Of a stretch of 64,000 nt of DNA, positions 24,793 to 40,300 are shown piece by piece (positions within the stretch are counted from its first letter, which is position 1; each line of letters begins with the position of its first letter). Origin of the DNA: Scortum barcoo (Eukaryota; Chordata; Actinopteri; Centrarchiformes; Terapontidae); NCBI GenBank assembly GCA_023238725.1, contig CM041531.1, positions 19,180,643 through 19,244,642 of the forward strand. Reading direction: 5' to 3'. The translations under genes and the position numbers were made by a program. A model generated the notes under the pieces. It was not told where the DNA came from. It was given only the letters and a program-made list of their open reading frames with translations, and did not search any database.

Positions 24793-27700
24793 TGTCTTTG
24801 AATGCATGGTTGTGTGTGTGTATATATACATTTCAGTGTGTGTTGAGGCTGTTGCCGATAATGTCGAGAGAACATAGCACATGATTGATAAAAATCTTCA
24901 TTAGGCTTGTTTAGCATGATGGATACTGGAAAGATTAACTACAAGAGGTGATATTGTGTCAGACTTTTTCATTCTCAGAAGGAAAACCACCAATAATAAT
25001 CGATGCTACCCAGAATACACCCTGCTGTAGCTTCCCCGGTCGTTGCTAATTTTAGCTAACTCCAATAAAATGATTTCACTGTGCAAAGCAACCCGCATAG
25101 GACAGAGCAGCCTTCACACTGTTTATTTGTGAATTTATTTTCCTTTGTAATGACTCACCTTTCCAATAAAGTGAAAGTGCCTGCTGCCACGGCGTTGCCC
25201 AACATCTGCTTTCAATGGAAAGTCCAAAACCCTTCATTCACAAAAGCTGCAGGAGACCAGGTTCACAAGGCGCCGTAAATAGTAACTGTTAATTTGTACA
25301 TCATAAGTTCTTTTCCATAAACGTGAGCAATGAAAGTGTGTTAAAATACCTGGCATTTAGCTCATTGCTTTGGAGAGGCTGAACATAGGAAGTGCCTCTT
25401 TCAGCCGGAGCCAGGTTTTAGCATTGCTGCTAGCTTAGCGAGCTGGAGGCACACTTGGCTTCCTCTGCTAACCACCAGTAACAAAATAGCACAGGTAGTT
25501 TCTACTTTTAAAAACAGACTTAATGTTACTTTGTATTATATTACTACAGTGTCATTTTAGAATAAAGTTATGATGTCAGGCTTAGAGGTTCAGTTTTCTA
25601 AGATTTTCAATTAGCATAGAAGTTAGCATTCGTAAGGTTAAAAGTGCACATACATACAACGTTAGCCGTTAGTCTAATTTCTGTCTTTGTTAACTTATCT
25701 AATAGAACATAAAAATACCGAAATGGGGTCTGAAAATAGTATTTAGTCCGACTGTTGACAGCAGCTGCTTTGAATAGCTGCTCCCACCTGAGGGCTTAAG
25801 TAACCGCACCAACTTCCAGTCTGGAGTATAGGTGTCCTGGTTATCCCGGATTTGCTTTCGTGGAGCTCTTTGTATCGCTCGTTCCAGCTTTTTACTCTGC
25901 ATCAAGTCTTTGAGAAGTGTCTGCTCACTTCAGGTAGTCTGTTCATGTCTCAGTGATTCTTCCTCAGAGCCCCCCATGTGTTTTTTCTTCATCAGCCCTA
26001 ACTTTTCCTTGCATATGCGAAGGAGCCAGCGACAGCTTGACTGGCATGCTGTCAGACAGGCGATGCCTTTCCAACGATGGAGCATCAGCCCTTTCCTGAG
26101 AGTTTGTATATATGTGTGTGTGTGTGTGTGTGCTGTGCGCATTGTGTGTGTGTGTGTGTAAAAAGTGGGGGTATGTTGTCAGGACGTGACCGGCACACTT
26201 TGCATGTTCTTCTCGAGACAGGTGCTCCTGGGCGAGCACTGGTGCATGACAGTTGCCTTTCATCACTGTCTTCTCTACACTTAACCCCTGGCCAGCCCTC
26301 CCTTCTTTCTCTTCCTCCTTCTCTCTCTCTCTCTCTCTCTCTCTCCTCCAACCTTCTTTTCCTCCACGTCTGACCTCTTCTCACGGCACTTCCCCCGGCC
26401 GTCCTGAGTGATGGACCGGCGAAGGCTGGTGGGCGGGTGGCGCTTCGTATGTGCTGGTGTGGTGCGGCAGGCTTGTCACAAGCCCAACACTGTCAGGCCA
26501 CGGAAACCCAGCTGTCCAGACTGAACTGCACACACAAACACACACACTGCGCCCAAATATACTTAAGCCCACACACACACACACACACACACACCACAAG
26601 TTTTTGTTCAACAGTCCGTAATTCCATCCACTGGCGCTGTCAAGCACTTGATCAAACGTGCATAAAGAAAAGAGCCCCTTGGCTGAATCCCATCTTCTCT
26701 CTTCCTATCATAATGTAGGCAGATTTTCCCTCCTCTGCCTGTTTCTTCGGCTCTGTTTATTCAGATGAGCCTGACTGGGGGGCAGCGGGTCACATCCACT
26801 TGCCTGGCTAAAACGGTCCTGAATTGAGGGTTGTCTCCAGCGAGATGGAGAGAGAAAAAACACAAGGAGGGGTTAGGAAGGGCTGCTGAGCGGTCATGTC
26901 AGGGCTGTTTTCAGGGCCATTTTGTGTGTGTGTGTGTGTGTGCATGTGCCATGGCAGGGGTAGGGGTTAGGGAGTTTGAGGGTTCAGTTGTCAACCCCTG
27001 TGTCATGCTTGCCCTGGCCCTGTTATGTAGAGGGCATCCACTGTCATTTGTTGCGGGACTGTTTGAAGTGGAGTGAGCCACGGAAGCATAAAAAGCAGCC
27101 GGTGCACTGCGAGCTCTCAGGTGCCGTCAAGCGCCGCACATTCATTTCAAAGTACAAACTCACACTCTGCAGGAGCTAAGCCTTTATTAATTTGACACCT
27201 CAAAGTTTGTGTCCTATATAGTTGGCTTTTTCTTTTTCTTTTTTTTTTTTCAGAGATTTGTTTTAGTTTTAGCCTTTTAATCTCCATCATGTGTTAATTC
27301 AAGATAGAGACTGATCCAGATGTTTTGTATAGGATGTACTTAGTTTTATGTTGTTTTATTCTTTGGGCTTCGTCATGTTAAGTGAAGTAGGTGGATTAAA
27401 GTCATGCTTGAAGCCAACTTTGGGAAAGAAATACACTAGGTAAGCTCATGGTTTTCATCCAACAATCAGCCTGTACTTCCAAGTTTTTTGAAGTTTATTC
27501 CTGCGTGTGTGTTTTTGTGAGTGTAGGTGTACGTGTGTGCTTCATCTGACATACATCTCCCACATTCTCTCCGCTATAGCAAAAAACAGCAATGGTTAAG
27601 ACTCCTTAAACTTGTTGTTGGAGTGTCAGTGAAGACATGAGTGCAGCGCACACCATGAGCTTAATCCAACAACAGCCCATCTGCCATACTGCACGCCCGC

Positions 27701-30700
27701 TATCTGCGAGCTAGTGGACCCCTTCTTCGCAGGCATTGTCATATATAGGGGCCATTGTCAAATATGAGATGGACTCATGTAAATGCGGTGACAGGCTACT
27801 GTCTCGGCTGACTGACAGCACAGAGGGATTGGGCTAATCTGAGTGACTGATTCGAGGCGCGCAGCGGCTCGGCTGTCCCCATAACTCCTGAGAAATAGAC
27901 AGCTTCAGCGGAGTTATCTGTGTTTGTAAGTCCTTCTGCTGCGCTGGGATGACAATAGGGATTAGTGCCAAGGTTCTTTAAACTGTTTTTTTATTTTATT
28001 TTTGGGAGGGGGGCCTCTTATCGGCGTCTCGGCAGGATGCTGCCGCAGCCAGTTTTCCTTGACTGTCAATTAAAGAGGGGATCATTAACTTCAAGGGTAT
28101 AAATGTTCTAACACTGGTATTACGTTGGGAAGCTAAGTCGCTGACAGATGTTCCAACTTTAATTCTCCACTTGTTTTTTTGTCCTTTAATTAATTTATGT
28201 ATCACTATTCGGGTTTTAAATATTTTTTCCCCCTGTCTGCTCTTTGTTAGCCTGTAATCTCAGTTACCATGGTAGTCGCAAAGACGATTGGGCCTTGTCA
28301 CTCGCCTGTGTTTCTTATGAGGTTCAATCGGCTAATGTATTCAATATCACCCAAACTGAAAGGTAAACAGTATCTAATGGCGCGCGTGTTCCTGCACTGC
28401 CTCAACACAGCCTGGAGGCGCTGGGCGGGTGGAGAACAGCGCGTCTGCCTCCAGTTCTCCAGGAGGACGCAGCTACTTAGAATGGCGCTTGATAAAAACA
28501 AAACGAGCGCAGCTTGTATCTCTGTACGCGTGTGGTATTTTCGGGAGGTAAACAAAAGTAGTGTACTGCTTTGGGGTTTTTCTTTCGGAGGCTTTGTTGG
28601 CGGTTGTGAGGCGCGAGGATGACAGCTGTGGTTGAGATTTCCTCAGAGTGGAAGCATAGGCATAGAGCGGTGGCGGGACGCGGTAAAGATGTGTGCTGTG
28701 GGTAGCCATGTAGAGAGAGAGGGAGAAAACAAGAAGAGGAGAGACGTTAAGGGGAGTGGGAGAGAGATAGGCGACAGAGACTGCTAATGGGCAAAACTCT
28801 CTTCATCCACCGCCACTGCCATCACCATTGCCACCCTGTTCTCTCATGACAGCTCTTTTCCTTTGTTCTCCCTCCTCGGCCCACTCTCTGCCGGGGATTC
28901 GTGACAAGTTTTTGCGGGCTGATCAAACGCTGCGGTGACACCTGATTAGGAAATAGCGCATGTTTACAGTCGTGCATGGCGAGGACCCCCCCCACCATCT
29001 CAGACAACAAGGGAGACTTCACCTTGACTAATTAAATTTGCACCTGCAATACCAGCTGTGACAGCCACTGGAGGGCTGCATTTATTTATGTCACTCCATA
29101 CATACTTCCTGTGACGTTCATGGAGGCTGAGTCTGCAGTGGCTCGTCTGTTTACACACCTCTGTGTGTGTAATATCATGGCCTTGGAAATTGCCTCTGAC
29201 TGATAACAAAAATAAATGATTTTACTTTCATGTTCCAGTGTAATTTCATGATTTGCATTTACATTTCTGGCACTTTTTGCTTGAACACGGCTCTCCTTTA
29301 AAATGACAAAATGAAATCAAAGTTTACTTCCGGGTGCCACAACTTGCCATATCAAATACGTTTGCATAATTATGGCATTTAGATGAAAAATATCAAAACT
29401 TGTTGAGCAATTTTATGTAGGATAATGTAGTGTGTAGTGGTACCCAGTGGATGATCTAGTTTTATCTGAGTCAGGTCTGCACTGGAACTCAAACAGACTT
29501 AATTCTGTGTTATTACTTGTGAGTTTTTGAGCTCTGATTTTCCAGAGGGTTTTAACCCTTGCTGTGAAATGATGTTCCTCACTCAGAGTGCGTATATTTA
29601 ATCATGGTTAATGTGCGTACATACTATATGTGGGCTTGTACATAATGTGCCTTTCAGAGCGTGTACGTGTGTGTATCTATCTAAATCAGTGTTGAGAGTG
29701 TTAAAGGCCACAGCTGAAGTGAGCAGGACATCATTCACCCAGTAGCAGGAGACAGGGCCTGGTAATTTGTGGTCACCCTCCCCTCCCCACTCCCACTTCT
29801 TTCTCACTCCCTCTCGCTCTCTGTCTCCATCTCTCCGCCACCCTCCACCACCAATCCTGCCTCCCCAGCCTCAAATTGACCAGGCTCGACTGCTGGTCAT
29901 GCTGCATTACATGGGTTAGATGAAGTAATTATTTCTAGGCCACTGACTACAAGCAAGATTAATAGTTTTTGAAACGGCCATAATGGAGGGCTGACCCGCC
30001 GTGACATAAGCAATATTTCAAGCTCACCTCCACTCTCATCCCTCTCACCTCTGGGCACTGGCAGAGTGTGATTTATACCTGGGTTAATGAGGGGAGGGAA
30101 CCTAGGAGCTTGGGGGCCATCAGTGTACCAGTGCGGTGTTACAGGCCCGGTCCCCCCTAACTCAATAGACAGTAGGGTCACTTGTGGGGATCTCTTAAAT
30201 CGCTGAGTATTTGCTTGATTGGGGTTCAGAAACAAGATGTGCGGTGATTAGAAGCTGCATAATTTTTTAATGTCATCGCCTCACTGTAAGTTGAAATTTG
30301 ACCTGAAACTTGTTAGCGCTCGCTGTCCTCAGATTGAACAGTATGCTGTTGATATTGAATCCCCTGTCCTGGGTCGCTTCATCTGCCCCCCCCCTCCCGG
30401 CCCCTGATGCTCTTGAGCCTTAAAGACCAGAGAAGATGGAAACTTGTCACTAGGTGGCACTTGGACATCATGTTATCAGATGCTCTCTCCCTTTAACCCC
30501 CCTCCCACCCATCCCTTCTCCTCCTTTCTTGCCTCCCACACTTCCTCCCTCCCCTCAGTGCTAAGTACACCTCAGAAGTCAGGGTGTTTTATTTTTATTG
30601 GATGAGGGCAGTGTGTAATGCATTCACCTCCGTTCCTGCCAGCTGTTAAATGCCCCAGAACATGGTCTGGCCAGGCTCCGCCCCGTTAACCCCTCTGATT

Positions 30701-33700
30701 GGCTGTAATAATTAGCAGAAGTGAACAGTAACTGTGGCGCCTGGCGAGGGTTTGGGACAGCTTGCGACTCCCCGCGGTAAGTGCGTGACAGAATGGGCCG
30801 TCCCGATCAGGCTTAAGTGTCTTGGGTCCGGCCCAACCCGGCCGCCTCACTCGAGTGCATGTGCGCGTTTGAGGCTTTAATATTAACCCTTAACTTAAAC
30901 ACATGCATGCAGTGTGGCACCAGCAATTACATTTTCAAATGGCTGGGTTTGTAAACCTCCAGGATGTTAATCTGTCACCATTCAAGCTACTGGGAAGAGT
31001 GAAAAGAGGATTAAGCTATTCAATTCTTGGTAGAATATTTCCCTTTGTTCAGAATGAGTGAAGGAAAAATAAATAAAGAAATAAGGTGGTTTCTCAAGCA
31101 AGACAAGTGCCGTCTGCTCTACTTCAGGATTTGGCTAATGCCATTATAGCAAACTTATCTGCTTCAGGATTCCAGAAAGACAGGCTGACGGTCGTGTAAA
31201 CAGCCAAGAATAATATTTGGTCCTTAATTCAATATTAATCTGAGGTCACATCATAATGCCAGTTTATCTGGGTCAAAGACTACACGAGATAGAATTAGAC
31301 CTGTCCTAGATGTTCAGTCCACATCTGCTTTGTGCCATATGTTTTTCTAGTAGCTTAAGGTGATTGTCAGTATTTAAATTTAGGCCACTGCTCTAGCCTG
31401 TTAATAATACCATATTCAACAAATAGGCCTCAACAAATAATTCAAGAGTCTGTCTAGTTGTCTACAGAAAAAAAATACGATAGTGGTGATAGCAGAAAAG
31501 TCAAACAACAAGTCACGTTTTGATGGATGGATGGTGACTGAGGCCTGCACTTGGAGAAAATGAAGCAGACAGGATCCTCTGTGTTTCTCATATGAAGTAT
31601 GGTCTTTTGATGTTTTCTTCTTCGAAAATGGCTCATTTTATGTGTTCTATGTGTATGAGCGTGGCACGCGGCTGAGTCGCTGGCAAAATATCCTTGAAGC
31701 GTTTTGTCAAGCAACGTTACTGTATCAAATCTTATGTTTAGCATAAGGTTATAATATACCACATGATAATTGTCACGGCTGTCAGCTGATCCGGCACGGT
31801 ACCCCTGTCTTAGCCCCTCATTTACCCTTGACTCCCAGCCCCTCTGGTCGGATTGCATATCATCTTTATCCCAGATGAAGTACCAGACTCGGCGGTGTCA
31901 GAAGATGATCTAATATGGAGCCGAAAGGACGCAGAGCTGGGAAATCATCATCATTTGAAGAGGTTGCCTGTCACATGATGGGTTTGATCAGCCCGTGCCG
32001 CTGTACACAGAGCCGGGTCTTTGCACTGTCTAACAGTGGTACTGGATTAGAGACACAAGCCACTTCTACTGTGATCAGTCACTCACACACGGCGACACGC
32101 GGCAGGACTGAAATCCTCCTTGCGCACTTCATCCACATCATGTACATGCGTCTCCGTCGAGCCTACTGTATGGAAATGAGGAACACTGCTGTTGACAATG
32201 ATACTCTTACCCCTTTTCGAAGGCTGTTTTTGATGTTTTTATTCTATCATGGTGTATCACAGCTGCAGCAGTACAGGTACTGCCTCGGAGTGAGATACAG
32301 TACCAGGGCGTGTTGGTCTTTGGCTGCCTGACCCGCCTGAGTGCCACTGATCTGTGACATGTTGAGACAATGGCAGTGTGTGTGAAGAGTCCGGCTCTAC
32401 ACCCCTCAGACACTGTGTATGGCTAAGTGCTATTGAATTGTTTATTGTCACAAATCACAAACCTTTCAATGACTAGGTGCGACCACCGTACAGCCACTCA
32501 TCCGTCCATCCAGCTGCTCTGCCCTGAGCGATGTGTCGGTCTGCTGGGCTCTGAGGAGCGTAACGTCAGCCTCCTGAGCTGGGGATTTTAAACGCTCCAC
32601 CTGCTTATTGATCTCTTCTGCCCCACTGAGCCAGACAAGCCCGGGTAGCTGAGAGGAAGGGAGAGAGAAAGAGAGAGAGAGGAGGCGAGACGCAGGAGGG
32701 GAAGGGCAATCTGGTGGCCTCCGTCCTCTGGTCCTTGGGTCCGTCCTTGACACTGCCTGTGGGACTGGCCTGGAGGACGCCTCTTGTCCTCCCTTAAAGC
32801 TCTGCATCTAGCCCCCACATCCCACGCCCCCCTTGGGCCAAGCTGCACTTTGCACAGCCATATTGATTTTTTTGGAGGGGCAGGAAAAGTGTGGCTGGGT
32901 GGTGAGAGTGAGCGAGGGAGGGAGGGGGAAATGGAGAGATCGAGGGAGCTTTCTAAAGCACTGAATTCTCCTTGACTGCACCTCGAGACGCGACAACCCT
33001 GTTAGAACAACACAGCGGCCCTGGTGCCCCGCTGAAAACTGCTAATCACAGTCTTTCAATGAACGCTTTCCTCTCCTCTCTCCTCTTTTCCTCCCTCCAT
33101 CCCTCTCCCGTCCTCATTTTCCCACTCTTTCCCCCGGCTTCCCCCCTCACCGAACCAGACCCCGTCTGAATACCAAGGGACTGCGTCTGCATTAAAACCG
33201 GCCATTCCGCATGGAAAACAGCTGACCTCATGAAAGCATGTTGTAATTTGAAGGTGAAAACTAAAAAGCTTTTCTCGATCAACAAAATCTTAATGGAAAC
33301 ATTACGGCCTGGCCACAAACTAACAATTAAGGCAAGATGGCAAAAAGCGCTTGCATCGCGGTGGCGGCAGCCAAGAGTTCACAGGGCTCTGTTTTGACGA
33401 AGAGGCTGCTAGTTTGAATCCTTGCACCGGTTGTGTGTAAAGCTCGAGATGCCCTTGAACAAGATGTTTGACCCCCAGATCCTCCAGCAAAGAACAGAGA
33501 AACGTTTTATTGTCCTCCAGAAATCTTTAGATGTGCTGGGCTGCTCCTGTGCGTGTGAAATTGTCTAAGTATGCGAGTGTGAGGCCGCTGGTATGTTTCT
33601 GATAAAGTGAATGCTCCGTCAATCTCTCCCGGATAAATAAAAAGGCGTATGTACGGCGTACATTGACAGATCTCTTAAATCCCTCTCTTTCTCCTCTTTT

Positions 33701-34282
33701 CCTCTCTTCTTCTCTCCAGATTTGACACTTGCTAAAGGTCACAGAAACATCCTTTTTTCCCCTTTGAGGTGTAGATAAGTGTGAAATAGATGTTGACACC
33801 ACAGACACATTGAAAAGCACTTAAACAGAGTGGCCATGTGCCAACCTGTTCGTGTCTGGCTTTGTGCATTTGTAAATACTTTTGAATGATTGATCTGGAA
33901 ACCTGGGTCTCTCTGTAAGCCTGTCAGGTGCACTGAGACAGATGGAGAGTTCAAAAAACAGATGAGGTCCACTACTTCTTTTCTTCATCTCTTCTCTCTC
34001 TCTCTCTCTCTCTCTTTCTCTTTCACGCATGCAGACACACACACTCTCCACCTGACAGAATTACACGTACCCTGGGATGACTGGAAGAGCTTTAAGTAAG
34101 TGTGTGTGTGTGTGTGAGAAAGTGTACACATGGCTCGCAAAGAGAGAATCAGACAGGCCTTTTGATGTTTAGTGGAAATGACACGCTGGGGGTGTGGGGT
34201 GTGTGTGTGTGTTAGTATAACTTATCTTGCACATGTGACATTTTTCAAATATGACCATGGGCGCGAATAAAGGTGGTCACAT

Positions 34283-34317
<35 letters not shown>

Positions 34318-37300
34318 CTAATTAATGACTGGCAGTGGTCCCCCGCAGCTCCAGTAATGTGCTTAGATCAGTATTATAAACAGGGCGTGAAAGGTCTACC
34401 CAGCGCCAGCCCTTTAAATGACTGGCCTCTTGTTCAGGTAGATGGATGGAAATGTTGTAATATTAATGATCACGTCCCCCCACCGACCTGTCGCGAGGTG
34501 AAATGAGCAACGCAGCCCTCCGCCTCCAACGACAATTAACCAACCTGTCTGCCATTTGTCATCACTTACTCCACCTGTGGACCCCCAATGAACACACGCT
34601 GAACGTGTCCATCGATATATAGCGGGTGTTCGCTCTGTGGATTTAAAAAAAAATTTGCAGTCATTAAAAATATGCAGTTGTTACGAGCAGTTGCACAAGT
34701 TTCATCCTCCATTATTTTTGGGTATACTGTTTCTTTCCCTTTTTTGTTTCCAGTGTTGAATAAAATAAATCAAAAAGTGACCCTCACCTTGCAGTCTATC
34801 TACAATACATGTATTTAAGAGAAACATGTGGAGGATTATGGTCTTAATAACTAACATAAAGATCTCATCCATATTGTCTGATAAGCTGGTATGCGTGACC
34901 TTGCATTAAACATGATTTGCAGATGTAGGCTAGACCTACAAATTGAATTTATGATGACATCTCAGGATAATACAGATTATCCAAGAAAGAAAATTACAGC
35001 AGCAGAAAAGTAGCTAAAGGCCGGTTTTGTTTAGGTGTTTCTGACAACATCCTCCTGATTGACCTCTTGTTCCCACAGTTACACATTACCAACGCCCACC
35101 CTGTGAGGTCAGCTCCCACACATTCCTGTTAGCCATTGTCCAGTTAGCCGTCATGTTGAGTCACCAAACTTCTAGCCGGCTCTTAAAATAAATGAATGCT
35201 GCAAGTGGCTGTAAACAAAATGTCAGAGGTGAGAAATGGTTAATTTTTGCCCTGAATGTTTTTTTTGTTTTAGTGTGTGATGCATAATCTGTGAAAATGG
35301 TTGAGACAGGTCTTTATAACAAACAGTAGAGCTGCTGTTTGTGTATTAGGTAGGACGGACATATTTAGATGCATATTCCAAAAAAAAGGGCTTGAACTCA
35401 AGCTGAACCTCACTCTGCATGCATGCTCGTGTATGTGTGTGCTTGTGTAGGCATTTGTGTGTGGTACCTAGGTGCTGTGTTATCTCACCATAGTTCAAGT
35501 TGGTGGCATACCCCGAAGATGAAGTAGACCTCCAACTAAGGAGACCTTTATGGCATAAACTTGTTGACTGTCAGCTGAAGAGCTTTGGGTTTTTTGATTC
35601 AAGTGTTGTCTTACACTGCTTCCCTGTGTGTGTATTTTTCCTCAGTTATTTTCCAAGTTCAAAGCTGAACTCAAAGCTCCTACAGACTTTTAGCACTTCC
35701 TATGCATCACACATGCAAACGCAAATGTTCTGGTGGAGTCGGCACTCCCTGTCCTTCTCTGCGCCCTGTGTCGCTTCACATGAGCGCCCCACATTCTGCG
35801 ATCCGGTGCCAAATTGACCGATGCGGAAACGCCTTTGATGTGCACAGGTAGTCTGTCTGTTTGAGTCCCACTTTTACAGCAGACTTGTCAAAACTGTTGA
35901 TTCACCATCACTTTTGCAGGAGAGGAGCAGTTCTGAAATGGGTGTCACACAAGTACCAATGGCTCGCTGTTTAAACACGGAGCTCTATTACACAGCTATC
36001 TCTCATCACATCATCCCCCCGGGGCCGCACAAGGCCCGTTTCAGATCCGAGGTTTTCTGTCTGACTGCACTTCGAAGTACCTGTGTCAAAGAAGAAAGTG
36101 CTGCCCTCCTTTGGTTGGAGGGTTTGAAGAAAATTTAGTGTACCTCTTGGCTCACATTGCAATGTTTAAGCACAAGAAGAAAATATAGAATCAAGAATCT
36201 TTATTGTCATCATTTTTTCACATAATGAAATTAAGATTGGTGACTTCCAGCTTTAAACGTAATAAATATATGTAAAAATATGTCATATGTACATAAATGT
36301 CTAAAGATTTAAAGTTGTAGCAGCCATGTACAGTAGAGGGGGGGGTCAGTTGTTTAAGTCAAGTTGGCTCAAGTTCTCAATAGGGGGAAATGGATTGGTA
36401 CAGCTCTGGGAAAAAAGCTGTTTTTCAGTCTGGTAGTTTTGGTCTTTATGTTTTTCTGTACCATTTTCCAGAGGGAAGCGGTACAAACAGTCCGTTGCCC
36501 GGGTGGGTAGGGTCGGCGGCAATATGTTGGGCCTTCTTCTGCATCCAGCCAGCGTATATTGAGTCCAGGTCTGGAAGAGGACTTCCCACAATCCCCTGTG
36601 TTGTTTTCACCACCCGGGCTAAGTCTTTTTGGTCTTGTGCAGTGCAGCTGCCTATACCACACTGTTGCACTGAGGCAGAGGATTGTGGCCCTGTAGAAGT
36701 TTGTCAGGAGCTGAGGGGAGAGTCCAGCACGTTTCAGCTTCCTGAGGAAGAAGAGTCTTTGTTGAGCCTTCTTTACCAGGTGAGCACTGTTCATGGACCA
36801 GGTCAGATGTGATGTGGATGCCCATGAACTTGATATTGTTGACACGCTCAACTGCTTCCCCTGTGGATGAGGAGAGGAGCGTGCTCTGTCCTCCTGGACC
36901 TCCTGTAGTCCACTATGACCTCCTTGGTCTTGCTGGTGTTCAGAACAAGGTTGTTGTTCAAGCACCACTGAGTAAGGTGCTGGATCTCCTCTCTGTAGTG
37001 GGTCTCATCATTGTCCGATATGAGGCCCACTACTGGTGGTGTCGTCTGCAAACTTTACGATGGTGTTTGTGGAGTGGATGGCAGAACAGTCACTGGTGAA
37101 GAGAGTGAAGAGGGCTGGGCTGAGCATGCAGCCCTGTGGTGTGCCTGTGCTCAGGACCAGTGTGTAGAGGATGTGTTGTCCCCTGATTCTCACCACCTGA
37201 GGCCTGTGGTGGTGAGGAAGTCTCTGATCAATCAACAATGGCACAGCGATGAAGGCAGTCCCAGGTTGTGGAGCTTCAGTACCAGCTTGTCCGGGATCAC

Positions 37301-40300
37301 TGTGTTGAAGGCTGAAGTCTGAAGTCAAGTCTACAAATAACATCCTCACGTAGGTGTTCGGAAGCTGCAGATGGGTCCTGGCTGTGTGAAGTGCAATGGA
37401 GACTGCATCCTCTGTCGATCTGTTCTCCCTGTATGCAAACTGATACTGATTCAGACCAGCAGGGATGATGTCTTTGATGTGCTTTAGGACGATCCTCTCA
37501 AAGCACGTCATGATGACCGGAGTTAGAGCGACAGGGCGAAAGTCATTCAGGCAGGTGACAGCAGATTTTTTAGGAACAGGCACAATGATGGGACAGTGAA
37601 CTGTAGAAAGCTGCAAGGACAGGTTGAAAATGTCCAGAAAAACTCCTGCCAGTTTGGTCTGCACACAATTTCAGAGTGCGACCAGACGCCTTATCTGGTC
37701 CTTCAGCTCTCCTGATGTCCTGATTCTTTTCAAGGAAGAGCTCACTTGGTGCAGCTGCAGGACTAGAGGCTGATGCAGTTCTTCCAGCCGGGGAAGGTGA
37801 ACACTCTTCTCTGCTGCCAGGTGTGTCAAAGCAGGCATAGAAAGTGTTCAGGTTGTCGGGGAGAGTGGAATCGTGGCTAACCAGCTGATCACTGTGCTTA
37901 TAGTCCGTTATTGTTCTAACTATGTGGGTTATTGTTTTCAAAGTGCTCCTCAATGTGCCGTTTATACCTGCTTTTTGCTAGCTTAATGCCTTTTTTCAGT
38001 TCTTTTCGGGCAATGCTATAGGCCAGCTTGTCACCTGACCTGTAGGCAGCGTCACAGGCTTTGAGTAGGGGCTTCACTGTACTGTCCAGCCATGGTTTTT
38101 GATTTGGGAAAAGCTTGATGGTCTTTGTTGGGTAGACCAGCATCAGTATAGAATTTTAGGTAGGACAGAACCGATGACGTTATATCCATCCAGATCTGTG
38201 CCCTCCTTGAACATATAGATATCAGTCAAGATGGAAAGAACAATTTATATCTTTCTAAACATGACTAACCAAAAAAACACTGGCAAACATGAGATGTGCT
38301 TCCAGTGGTGACACATCTACTTATCAAGCCATCTTCAGGGCTTACTCTACATTACATCTTTCAACTAAAGTTTATGATGCATCAGCCAAATCCAGACAAG
38401 TGGCAGGACTCGTCCTCCCTCAGCAGTCGTAGCCACGTTCAGTACGCTCCAGTGCAGCCTCCAGGGCAGACATGAGTTAGACTGGAAGTGTTTTTATCCC
38501 CGCAGTAGAGGAGTTATCTGGCTTTTTTCAGCCATTGACGCTAAGCGCTGGACATTAATCTACTCTGCAAAGAACGCTTTGAAGAAAGTGTCTGTTGAAG
38601 TGTCACAGACGGGGGAATAAATGAAATTAATAAATAATACGGTACACAGTTTGATATCTCTATAGGCCAAGATCAAAGCAAACCAATTGAGTTCTATTCT
38701 ACCTAATATGTTTTTCTGTGATAAACAGTCCGGCTGAGGGAATAATCCCATCAAGGAAGAGAGAGATTAAAAAAAAAGCAAAAAAGCAAAAGTATCAGAT
38801 ATATCACTCAGCGCAGACGGTTGGCACGGCTACCGTGAAGCATCCGTGATATTATGGGATTGGTAATCTCGTTTCTTGGGTCTGAGTTGAAACGCAGACC
38901 TTTTCTTGCGCCTCGTGGTCTTCCTGCTAGAATCAGGTGCCGACACAGAGACAGGAAGACAGACACAGCAGCTCTCTGATACTGAGAGACTCCATCTGCT
39001 TCAGAGGGCTCCGGTAACTTCTTGTCTTTCTTTTTTTCTGTGGAATTTCTGAGTAGCTTGATGTATTTGACACATGTGTGACAGCCCTGGTTGTGTGCGA
39101 TCAGGGTTGAGGCATCATGCTCGCTACCCACACCCTGGCTGTGCATTTTTTTTTTTTTTTATGGGATGGGCATGTATGTGTGTGTATTTATTGGAGCCTT
39201 ACCCCATTACCACACACACACACATATACACTTTTGTGCTTGTGTACACAGTAGTGGTTTGCATGCACTGTGACTAAATCAGACTGTAATGATCTTACTT
39301 AGGCCTCCGTGCACACATGCGCACATTTACTGTAGATGGATGCCAAAGATATAGATCTGTGCAGACTCACAGCAGCATACGGTGTACACACAGACGCACA
39401 CACATACAACAATAGCCCAGAGCCTCACCTTGATATCTTGAGCTTCTGTCATGAGTTGGAATTTGACTCCAATGAATGTGTGTCAGGTTGTCAATTTCAA
39501 TTTCAACAGCCTTTGAATGCAGTCTGGCCATGAATAGTGCATGTTGTTTTGTTTTTTAGATTCCAACTCTCTGCAGGTCTGTTTTTGTTTGTTCCAGAAT
39601 AACTTGGAGGGCCCGTACACTCGTGCATCCTTTAAGAAAACTTTCAGCAGGTGTTGTGTTGTTTAGCCTAAGGTAAAGACTCAGCCCCGGAGCTAAATTC
39701 AACTGCCTCAGATCTGATGCCCTCCCATTTCTTCCGCCTCCGTTATTGGGATCTGTTTTCCTCCCTCCTGTCTTTAATGCACATATTTTCGCCGCTTGCC
39801 CTCTTTTTGATCCAGCCCCCTTTTCGAGTCAGGACACACATCTTTTTATACCTGCACTTTAATGTTATTAACAGGACATTTTATTTCACCCTAAAAGTCA
39901 GGACATATTTTGGCAGCCGATTCCCATATTCCCCCGTCGTGGGCCACATGAGGTCTTTGGCATTACTGGGGCAGAAGAAATGTGAGACGCTTGTTGTAAA
40001 TGTCTTGGAAATATACACAGGGCCAGTTCTCCTTAAATTATCACAACCGCTCGGAGGCTGACGCTCAGACCATTCATGCAAAACTTTTAAAGATGTAAAA
40101 ATGCAGTGGCATGTCGGTAACACCCTCCCGCACCCCCTCAAGCCACTCCCCGTGCCTGAGACGCCATGCAGAGAGTGTGTGCGTATGCACCTGTGGGGGA
40201 ATGAATGTGAGGTTCTGAACACACATATGTGCAGCACCTCCTTGTACACATACCTTCACACGAGCGTGTACGGGAGGGGAACAAGTGGCAGGGTGGGGAA

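Noticed and set aside
25380..25700. Possible further copy of the GCTAGCTTAGC-type hairpin repeat
   Set aside because: Only the short TAGCTTAGC word is shared; the remaining landmarks of the repeat at 15160-15597 are missing.
28269..28622. 117-codon plus-strand open frame starting at a CCATGG
   Set aside because: It looks tidy at the start but matches nothing known, and a competing frame overlaps it on the other strand.
31915..32331. 138-codon plus-strand open frame in fto intron 1
   Set aside because: No family resemblance, irregular composition, and overlapping minus-strand frames; consistent with chance.
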